Of a DNA stretch of 64,000 bases, positions 50,738 to 64,000 are shown piece by piece. This DNA comes from Calliopsis andreniformis (taxonomy: Eukaryota > Arthropoda > Insecta > Hymenoptera > Andrenidae): positions 12,418,501 to 12,482,500 of the forward strand of contig NW_027480432.1 of NCBI RefSeq assembly GCF_051401765.1, given 5' to 3'. Within the stretch, counting starts at the first letter, position 1, and each line of letters begins with the position of its first letter. The position numbers and the translations under genes were made by a program. The notes beneath the pieces are model-generated. The model saw only the letters and a program-made list of their open reading frames with translations. It ran no database searches and was not told where the DNA came from.

Positions 50738-53340
50738 TGGACCAAGAAAAGAATCCTAATTTGTAAAATTAGGAAATAATTAGCTTTTTTACCCAAAAGG
50801 ATGGGAAATTAAAATGTTTGTTTTGCAAGCCAATATTGCAACTCCAAAAACAACGTGAATACCGCAATGCTGTGCGCCACTATGAAAAACATCATTCTGA
50901 ATATTCGGAACAATTCAAAGAAGAAACGCGAATTCAGTTGTTTCAGTTGTTGGAACGTAAATTACTTAACACTGAAAATCCAGGGGATAAACAAGCCTTC
51001 ATCGAACCGATGTTTTCAACAAAACCGTCAGAGCCATCGAGGAACTTGTCATCATCGGATTCTCGCAGTGTTTGTGGTTCAACATTCTTGAAATTAAATA
51101 ATTCCAGTCCATTAGAAAATTTTGCACTTACACCTGTTCTAGCGTTACTCACGGAGTTAGTGGAGTTCAGTTTATCAAGAAGCTTATGCACGGCGTCACA
51201 AAACTCTTCATCGTCCTCAACTGATTCAGATATCGCAGCCGAAAGTATTATTAATTGTGTTAACCACGAAACAATTGCCGCTTCGTATGTAGTTTCTTTA
51301 GAATAAGCTCGCGATAAATGTTACATCGTTGACGGGGAACGAATAAAAAATGCTCCATTTTAATGGCAGGGTACTGTAATGAAAAGAGAGCAACTGAAAA
51401 AAACGTTTAAAAACGTTTCGTTTTCAAAAAAGTCGGTAAATAGAAGAGTAGGGGATATAGCTGAGTATCTGAAACGAAAATTAAAGTATTTGTTGCAAAC
51501 ATGTACATTCTTTTCAATTTGTTTAGACGAAAGCACTGATCGAACAGATACAAGCGAATTGATTATATTTGTTCGATGCGTGCTTCCTGATTTTTCTGTG
51601 TACGAAAAAATGCTTGAAATAGAGCCGTTATATCGCATTACGAACAGGGTTGACATTTTCAATTTGTTAAAAAATATTTTCAACGAATATATCGGATTTG
51701 ACAAATTAACTGCTCTTACAATTGACTGAGCTAAAGCAATGACTAGATATATAAGCGGCCCATGGGGACTTATGAAGAAGGAGGGTCTCTGCTGCTTGTT
51801 CGTTCATTACATAACCCGTAAATGCCATATGTTGCAAAATGTAATCCGTAAAAACTACGTAACCAGTGATTTTTATCTCTTTAATTATGGCACACTAAAC
51901 CAAAAAATGGCCAAAAATTTCTGAATAAGTAAATAAGTAGACATGCAATTGTCATCGTTGAAACTCACCCATTCGGAGAAAAATTCACCTGCTGCTTGAA
52001 CACTTGATCCACTGGGTCACGCTGCCGATCACAGTCCTTGAGGGATAAAACAGTGGTAGCGTAGGACCTGCTGATTGCAGGTATACGGCGCCACAGAAGT
52101 ACACCTTACGTTTATAACACTCCGCGGTCATCAATACTGATCACTTCATTAAAGGAGTACTTGGCGAACGCACCAAATTAAAAATCTTACGGTCGTGGAT
52201 TACTTTGCATTCCTACGTTTAAAAACAATTTGGCCCTGAAATGTGGCAGACGGTTCAGATACTTTTCGCGGTACATCTGTTTCCCGACTTTCGCGTTGCC
52301 TCGGCTGCCGCACTTTGTTTGGGGCACCCTGTATAAGCGACTTATGGGGACTTATGAAAAAAGAGGGTCTCTGCTACTTGTTCATTCATTACATTATCTA
52401 CCAGGAAGCTTTATCTGCAAAATCGTTAAAATTAATGAATGCTATGACGGTAATTGTAAGAATTACTAATTTAATAAGAGGTGGAAGTAACTCGCTCTCC
52501 CCTTCCTGATCTTCCTTTGCATTGCGATGTTAGGTGGTTGAGTGCTGGGAAATGCTTAAAACGATTTTTTGCAATAAGAAAGGAAATACCACTTTTCTTA
52601 ATAGAACATTTTAGTAAACATAGAACAGAATTTGAAAAAAAGTTTGAAGATGTTAACTTTCTCGCTGAATTAGCATTTTTTACAGATATCATTCATCATT
52701 TAAATATTTTAAACTCGTTATTGCAAACGAAAAAACTGAACCTTATAGAATATATTAATTATATTTAAAATTTTCGCAAAACACTGCAAGATTTTACAAA
52801 TCAATTACAAATCAATTACAAATCAACACCTTAAAAAACTTTCAAAACTGCAAAGAAATCAAAGATGAATTTCCCGCAGCGAACTTTATTATTTTCATAT
52901 CTGTCCTTGAAGATTTAAATTATGATCAATTCCAAATTAGATTTACAGACAATTAATTTCTAAAAAAAAACCTTGAATTATTCAGTGATCCATCTTCGGT
53001 AGATGTACAATTAGGATTACACACTTTGCGCGAGCACCCTTAACTGCAATATTTAAGCTGCTTAATGGAATGGTTATTTAGAAAATTAGGTTCCGAAGAA
53101 TTTCCACGCCTCAAAAAAGTAGCTATGAAAATTATATCTATTTTTGGGTCCACATACAGATGCGAAAGTGCATTTTCTATAATGAAATATATTAAATCGT
53201 CCAAATGCGCCTTCTTAAACCATTTAACATTTACTAAACTTAATGCGAGTTGCTTTAACTGATATGAACGTGAATATTTATAATCTGACAGAGGAAAAAT
53301 TACAGAAACGTTTTTCGCGGAAACGTAAAATCTAAAAATA
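50738..53340 (+). pseudogene. hAT transposase pseudogene (GTF2IRD2/ZBED5-like)
   Basis: Coding blocks in order. Zinc-finger start near 50800 (KLKCLFCKP, RHYEKHHSEY). Core from 51379 (SVNRRVGDIAEYLKRKLKYL, FFSICLDESTDRTDTSELII) to LTALTID, where a TGA at 51727 interrupts the catalytic region. LMKKEGLC blocks at about 51765 and 52350, then TDVxx-like MTVIVRITNLIRGG, a frameshift near 52490, and HCDVRWLSAGKCLKRFF. The hAT dimerisation end is IFGSTYRCESAFSIMKYIKS (about 53140-53200). Multiple stops make it non-functional. LDEST and the C-terminal FGSTY...MKYIKS are diagnostic of this hAT group. Confidence 0.85.
51748..52401 (+). repeat. 70-bp direct duplication flanking a 514-bp insertion
   Basis: 51748-51817 and 52332-52401 are near-identical (CATGGGGACTTATGAAGAAG / TATGGGGACTTATGAAAAAA, then GAGGGTCTCTGCT). 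The insert between them ends GGGGCACCCTGTATA, the inverse of a TATACAGGGTGCCCC terminus. Confidence 0.8.
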
Positions 53341-53735
53341 TAATTGTATGTATATGTAAAAAGCGTTGTAAGCGTTGATATTTAATTCAAAACTATTATG
53401 GAATAAAATTACTATAATATACAAAATGTGTATAAAATGCATACTTCTATAAAATGTACATAATATGTATATATTGTACAAAAATTTATAAAATAAGTAC
53501 TGATTGTATTTTCATAAAACTGAATAAAATGTATAACACATTTGTATTGTACGAAAGTTGTTTAAAATATAAAATGTATCTACGCATTGTACGAAAGTTT
53601 CGAAAATAACTACTACTTGTATTCTTATAAAAATGAATATATTTTTCTAATGAAAAGACTTCACTACGATTATTGTATTGTTGTATGTAATACATTTTTT
53701 TAAATTCTTTTTACGTAATTTTAAAATGCTAGTTT
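53340..53735. repeat. Subterminal tandem repeats of the hAT element
   Basis: Degenerate units of about 80 bp with TTGTACGAAAGTT, TAAAATGTAT and TGTATTCTTATAAA words. Confidence 0.6.
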
Positions 53736-53920
53736 AAATTTTAATTTTTTCTAATATTTTTAAGTCATTATGAAATGTCCTATAAAAACTTGACACAGTT
53801 GGTACTTTCACCCTAAAGCGCCCCAGCATATTTCCTAGCGGCGTTACTGTCTCCTTGGAGAGATGATAGTAGAAACTGGTAGAAATCGTCCTACCTTAGC
53901 TGAAGGCGCAGCATTATGTA
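53736..53920 (-). repeat. hAT long terminal inverted repeat, right
   Basis: Reverse-complement partner of the left arm, carrying TCATTATGAAATGTCCTATA and ACCTTAGCTGAAGGCGCAGC. Confidence 0.85.
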
Positions 53921-53925
53921 GGTAA

Positions 53926-56900
53926 TTTAAACCTCTTGTTTGACGTTTTCATAATACAATAAGATCATGTGATAATGATGCTAAAATCCCCTCGAACGAT
54001 TGCTCTTTTACAGCAAAACTATTATTTTTTACCCATATAACCAACTGTCGTCTCCCGTTTTCTAGCCAATGATTATTTATGCGTTGCAAAAATCCGGATA
54101 TAATATACTCTTCAATATTACAAATTTTAAATATATGTTCATATTTATTTCACACTTGACAACTGTTACACAGAAGTTGGGTGTATTGAGCTAGCTGTGG
54201 TTCGATGTAACTACATTCGATGCTAATAAAACCTTCTTTGCATTTATCATATTTTTAATCCTTCAGTGCACTTCCACTGATCATATATACATAGGGTATT
54301 AGACCACCTGTAGGATGTTTTATATGTTAGTATGCATTCCGCGGATTTGAACCACAACGATCATTATAATCCTTAAGGCATAAGCTTTTGTGAGTCCAGT
54401 TTTTCATTTATATCTCGGAAACTAATAAATACCCGAAGCTAAAATTTTATATTTTGAATCCATCTGCCCCTCCAAATTTCATGTGGATTGACCACGAGTG
54501 ACATTCGGAAGAATATCCATATGATATAACAAAGGGAAAAATATTGTTATCAGTCAAATTTTAATCCCCCTCCAACTCCTAACCCAGGTTTTCAATTTCT
54601 CATTTCCCGGCATTTTGAACACCCTTCGAATTAAAAAATAACAAAAAAATGACTAATTGTGTGTGCGCGTATTTTGCTTTATATCTTAAGACTGGATTAT
54701 CGAAAGTTCACGAAATTTGGTAAGTTAGCTTGTGTACATGGGACACTCATGTTATTAAAGTTTCAAAAAATTTGGTTTAGAGGGAAGAGAGATGCGGATG
54801 TATGATGTACCACATCTCAAAAGGCATTGAAGTTACAGAAAATTTATTTTGTCGAGTTTTGATAGATGCATTATGAAAAAATAACATTGGTAAATAAATC
54901 TTATTAACAGCAACAAATTTTTTTCTAGTATCTCTCTCTTTTTCTCCATCTCGAAAATAAATGCTGAGTTCTGGAAAAATGTTGTTCTTGTACTAAACTA
55001 CTTGTCCGGTGTCGGGAATGCGAATTTTTTTTTAATTTCAAATTGAATTTAGAAATTTAAATTGAGTCTAAAATTTGTAATATATATTGAAAGTTTAAAA
55101 ATGTGGATCTGTGACAGTTTACATTTTTAGAAACTCGGAATTTCAAACAAAATTCAGAAATTACGAAGTTTTGAATGGAATTAAAAAATTAGGAATTCGA
55201 GAGACATACATTTCAGTAATGAAATTTTTTACGTTCACTTCTAATAAGAAATGCATCATTTACCTAAACACAGAAAATCAAAACAGATAGATTTTCAAGT
55301 CTACATCTAGTTTGACTACATCGTATGTACCGTTATTGGCGCACGCTTTAAAAAGTGCTTCAAACATCATCATAGATCCTACAATGACTAGATTCCAAAA
55401 TTAGCTAAGGCTGCTACAACTGCTAACTGCTGAATACTATATACACTATGTAACACAGTTATTTTCCTCTAATTTATTTATTAAAGGCAAAAATATCAAT
55501 CGGCCTGAAAATGAGTCACACTGTGACAGAAAATAGTATTTGAATAATAATAATAATCGAACACACGATGTTTTTGATTTGTAAATGGTTTTATTAATAA
55601 ATTATTTCTTCTTATTCCCCGATGAGGATTGCTCGAAATAAACAAACGTCAGGTTTAAAAATCCATTTCAACAACGGAACAGACTGACAATACATATCTG
55701 ACAATAGACGATAGATTCCCTTACACAAAATTACACATCATCCAAAGTTGCAATTGACAAAACTTCAAGTGTCGCGCGGAATGTTCAATCCTTTTATTTA
55801 TAATTATTTATAATTAAATTTGAATTACTGTGGCAGACAAAAGAAAGTTTAAACTTGATCTTTGTTTATATGAATTTTTAAATAAAGTATATTTATATAT
55901 TATATAAGTGGAAATTCAAAATTAATCTTAATACGTTCAATATACATTTCAATTTATTTTGAGATTTTTATCCGTTTTGTTTTTCTCTTTCGGACATTTT
56001 CTTTTGGAAAATTAATATTTTTCTATTTCGTAAAATCGGTGTTCTTTCATTTTTCTATTTTTAAACTTTCTTTTGCCAATTTTTTGCCACCGAGAATCCG
56101 CACGAGCCGCAATTACGAATTGCAGAGATTGGAAAATTTTCTTTTATTTTATTAGAGATTTTGGACCTGTACACGTTTTATATAGTAACTAATATAAATT
56201 TGCTTTAGTCTTGGAAAAATTGGATAAGGCCATAAACCTAACTGGTGACGAGACACCAGATTTCCTCGATTTTCTAAGTTTTTTTTTTTAATTATAAAAT
56301 CGATCCTCTCTTGCACTCTCACTCGCCACTCTCTTACACTCCACTCTCACTATCATATTATAGTTAATTGGTAGTCCGTCCAGTAATTTTGCTAGTCTCA
56401 CCATATTAACTATTTTGTCTGATTCGAGGTTTGAAGTTATGAAGTTCTCAATTGTTAAATTTTTTAATGCTTCAAATTTCCTGTTTTTTTACCTATTTTT
56501 CCCTCCTTTTTCTCCAACACTTTTTTCTTTCTTTTTATTCTCAAATATAATTTAAAACAGCTGAAAGCGCAGGTGTAAATTTTACTTTATCTTCTTCTTA
56601 ACTTAGAATTTCCTTCCTTTAGTTATTAATTAATATTGATATTTATTACCAATTAACTTCGCACTTTAGTCATCAAGAGATGTCAGCGCTAGGTAACTTT
56701 GGAGACAGAAATCAAAGGCAATTACCATTATTTTTGTTTTGTTTTGATTTTATGTTTACAGTTATGTTCTTCAAATGCTTCAAGTTTTAGTAGCGGAATT
56801 AAATATCGTGAAAAAATATTTTACTAATATTTATTTAAAATCTAATTGACAAAAATTGTAACTGTAGGTGACATAATGATAGTAAAAATATTGAAAAATG

Positions 56901-57045
56901 TTTTAGAATAATTTATGTGCCAACATCTAGAACTTAAAACTTAGAAATTTTGTAAAATGTCCTTTCTCATATCGTTAAGTTTTTTTCTTACAATTTGTAT
57001 AACGATGGTGTTAGATATAGCGTTTTATTTAAATTAAGGCAATGA
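53926..57045. other. Intergenic, no gene recognised
   Basis: AT-rich. No coding exon, RNA gene or defined element could be supported in about 3 kb. Confidence 0.5.
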
Positions 57046-57049
57046 AATA

Positions 57050-57420
57050 ATGTTTAACTTAAATTCTGTCGATTGTAGATCAAAGTTGCAAGAGAAATTA
57101 ATGTCTTTAATGCTTTGAATTTTTTGTTAATCTTCTATTAACTCATTTTGTCTGAAGAAATAATTATAAAATTAATTTTTTAATTTTTTTTTTTTTTTTT
57201 GATTTTAACTCTATCAATTTTGGAGAAATATTGTAAAAGGCAAAAATTGTTTACCTTCTTCTTATGAAGCTTTGAAAATCTTTTCAGTATTTTTCATACG
57301 TGTTTTACATTGATAAATACTACGTCGTTTATTGTTACTTAAGTAGATAAAAAAATTCTAAAAGAATTCCTAAAGCTTCATAAGAAAAAAATAAACAATT
57401 TCTATCTTTTACAAATTTTA
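57050..57420. repeat. Array of about 150-bp units
   Basis: AATTCTGTCGATTGTAGA at 57063 and AACTCTATCAATTTTGGA at 57209 mark two units about 149 bp apart, with TTAACTCATTTTGTCTGAAG and CTTATGAAGCTTTGAAAA. Confidence 0.65.
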
Positions 57421-57735
57421 TTTAATCTCGATAAAAATCAAACTGAAAATTATTTCCTTATATTGAGATATTTCGTTGCGTCAAAATTAAAAATAAGATA
57501 CTCCGTGTAGTTCGATTTTCATGCAAATTGCAATATCAGCCCATTATATCCGAGCAATATTTTTATCTTAGATTATTCTTTATTTTCTGTCTCAAAAATC
57601 ACAGGGGCTTAGTGCATCTCACTGTATGTAAACCTGTACAAAAGTTGTTCCTCGTGTACTCTAGACTTACTCATAGTACAATAATAATGTATTTAAAATG
57701 TAACTTATTTATGTAACCTTAGTACTCCTCGTGCC

Positions 57736-58060
57736 CCAGAAGAAGTCTCTTGAAAAGCATCGCTTCTAATGCATTCCATGAGACTTCGTTCCAAAACTCC
57801 AACAATACTAATAACTACCGTTCGAGTTTCAGGCAAAGTCTCCTAAAAAGCATTGATTCTAATCCATTTCACGAGCCATCTTTCGAGACAAAAACAGTAA
57901 GTAAGATGGGTACTATTCGACTTCCGGAAAAAGCCCCCTGGAAAGCACTGCTTTTAATGTTTCAAGAGCTATCTTTCCGAAACAAGAATAATACTACTGT
58001 TCGAGTCCCAAGAGAAGTCTCCCAAAAAGCACTGTTTCTAATACATTCCACGAGCCATCT
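57736..58060. repeat. Cluster of four dispersed palindromes
   Basis: Copies at 57742-57788, 57835-57882, 57927-57977 and 58011-58060, spaced about 90 bases. Cores such as CTTGAAAAGCATCGCTTCTA and ATTCCATGAGACTTC. Links between them (AATACTAATAACTACCGTTCGAGTTT-type) repeat too, so the cluster grew by tandem duplication. A plus-strand open frame over it encodes a KSIASNAFHETSF-like repeat and is not a gene. Confidence 0.85.
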
Positions 58061-58578
58061 TTCGAGACAGAAAAAGTACTAATCAACGACGACTGCATCC
58101 CAGCGTGGCCAGCCTTTGGCTGACAGGAGCTAACAGACAAATATGCTCCTCAAAGTGTAAAACTGCGCCACTGCCTTAACTCCCTCCAACTCTATCAAAC
58201 TCACTCGAACTCCTTCAAACTCCAAACTCTCTCGATATCGGATCCACTCTATGCAACACCTCTAATATTCTAATTAATTATATACTCTATATAAAATATC
58301 GTTAGATAACTAAAACGCGCTGGGCCCAGCTGGAATGCAGTCCTTTTTCATGCCATCGTTATCCTTCTTTCTCTTTTGTCTTATTTATCATTCTTCTTTT
58401 TCTTCTTCTTCATTTCTCTTCTCCACAGACAATTTTTGTCAGTCAATATGATTTACTGATAAATTCACAGAACTAACTGCAGAGTCTGTCATTGGTCGGT
58501 CGGTTTGTTTGATTCCCAGGTCTTCACTTGGCTTCTCGATTATTCTTCTTACTTTTATCAGAAATTTTTTTCGTTCTT

Positions 58579-63340
<4,762 letters not shown>

Positions 63341-63350
63341 CAATCCCAAG

Positions 63351-64000
63351 AGAAGTCTCGCGAAAAACATTGGATTTAATGCATTACATGAGACTTCATT
63401 CGAAGCAGAAAAAATATTTTTCAAGAATTATTTATTCGAATTCTATTGATTTCGGTGAAAAATTCCAAAAGAGGAAAATCATTGCTTTTTTTCTAAGTTC
63501 TGAGAATTTTTTCAGAACTTTTTAGCAATTGAATTTCTTTAAACAATTAATTGAAAAACTGATTTTTCAATAATATTAAATTTGAATTCTATCGATTGTA
63601 GAGAAAAATTCGACGAAACAGAAATTGTTAATTTTCTTTTCATAAACCTTTGAGAATTTTCACGAATACATTTTTTTAATACATACAATTGAATCGTTTT
63701 TGTGGAAAGTAGCAAATGCCAAAACTGAAAAATTTTCTACGTAGCATGTAAAAAGTCTTTTTAATTAAAAACAAAACTTTTAAATGTTGACACTTACGTT
63801 ACTTTCCACAAGAACACTTCAATTACAAAATTAATTTTTCAATCATTTTTAACTCGAATCCTATCAACTTTAGCATAATCTTGCCGGAGACAAAAACTGT
63901 TTTTCTTCTCACAAAGATATCGGATTTTTTCATAACTTTTCATTAACTTTTCTTATTGCGAATAAGTATTCTAAGTCCAATTCCACAAGAAGTCTCATGA
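63351..64000. repeat. Palindrome copies bracketing a 150-bp unit array
   Basis: Palindrome at 63351-63398 (AGAAGTCTCGCGAAAAACAT, TACATGAGACTTCATTCGA). Units with AATTCTATTGATTTCGG (63437), AATTCTATCGATTGTAG (63587) and AATCCTATCAACTTTAG (63854) follow. A new palindrome starts at 63988 (AGAAGTCTCATGA) and is cut by the window end. A GTGGAAAGTA inverted pair (63698-63830) is inserted in the array. Confidence 0.7.

Larger units (their letters stand above)
49505..53925 (+). mobile_element. Broken hAT transposon of about 4.4 kb
   Basis: Long inverted termini (49568-49755 and 53736-53920; shared GCTGCGCCTTCAGCTAAGGT and CTTGACACAGT/ACTGTGTCAAG-type words) flank a degenerate hAT transposase. A possible outer left end, CAGGCCTTCCCAAGAAG (49507), has no partner on the right, so the right end looks truncated. 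An 8-bp target duplication could not be found. Confidence 0.75.

Noticed and set aside
57736..58060. CRISPR-like spacing of four palindromic repeats about 90 bp apart
   Set aside because: The repeats are diverged, the intervals are themselves repeats, and the genome is eukaryotic. Tandem duplication explains it.
57750..58082. 110-codon open frame with a repeating KSIASNAFHETSF-like motif
   Set aside because: The frame is produced by four tandem palindrome copies; the same motif appears in unrelated frames at other copies.

Overview
The window is eukaryotic and comes from an insect. It is AT-rich, its genes are split by GT-AG introns, and the proteins are closest to insect amphiphysin, Gq alpha and ANP32. 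The TE mix (piggyBac-like TTAA elements, a hAT element, many termini of the form TACAGGGTGTCC, GA/CT tracts) resembles an ant, bee or wasp genome, but that is an inference and the species is not identifiable here.

Layout. (1) About 3.7-13.9 kb, plus strand: amphiphysin. Seven coding exons are visible (most of the BAR domain, a low-complexity linker, the C-terminal SH3 domain); the exon(s) for the BAR N-terminus lie upstream of the window. Its introns hold a 2.7 kb TTAA-flanked element, a piggyBac-derived mini-element and a TIR element. (2) About 14-21 kb: intergenic, with a decayed Ty3/gypsy pol fragment on the minus strand. (3) About 21.5-38.9 kb, plus strand: a complete Gq alpha gene with a GC-rich, repeat-rich 5' region and eight coding positions. 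Three positions (4, 7, 8) each have two mutually exclusive exons, so eleven coding exons encode up to eight 353-residue isoforms. (4) About 39-57.5 kb: intergenic and TE-rich, with minisatellites, a 760 bp foldback element, a decayed non-LTR retrotransposon (minus) and a broken hAT element of about 4.4 kb. (5) About 58.6-62.5 kb, minus strand: ANP32 (LRRs, acidic tail, basic C-terminus) with seven exons; its first coding exon is not visible. A 2 kb nest of repeats, including another non-LTR fragment, sits in one intron.

The three genes are unrelated in function: membrane curvature and T-tubule organisation, receptor-to-phospholipase C signalling, and nuclear histone/phosphatase-linked regulation. 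No operon logic applies.

The least explained structure is a dispersed family of short palindromes (core GAAGTCTCGTGAAAAGCATT and its inverse, about 48 bp, up to about 85 bp with flanks). There are roughly 18 copies, several bordering arrays of a degenerate unit of about 150 bp. A second notable structure is a roughly 720 bp inverted repeat in the Gq alpha intron just before the alternative exon 7A/7B pair.
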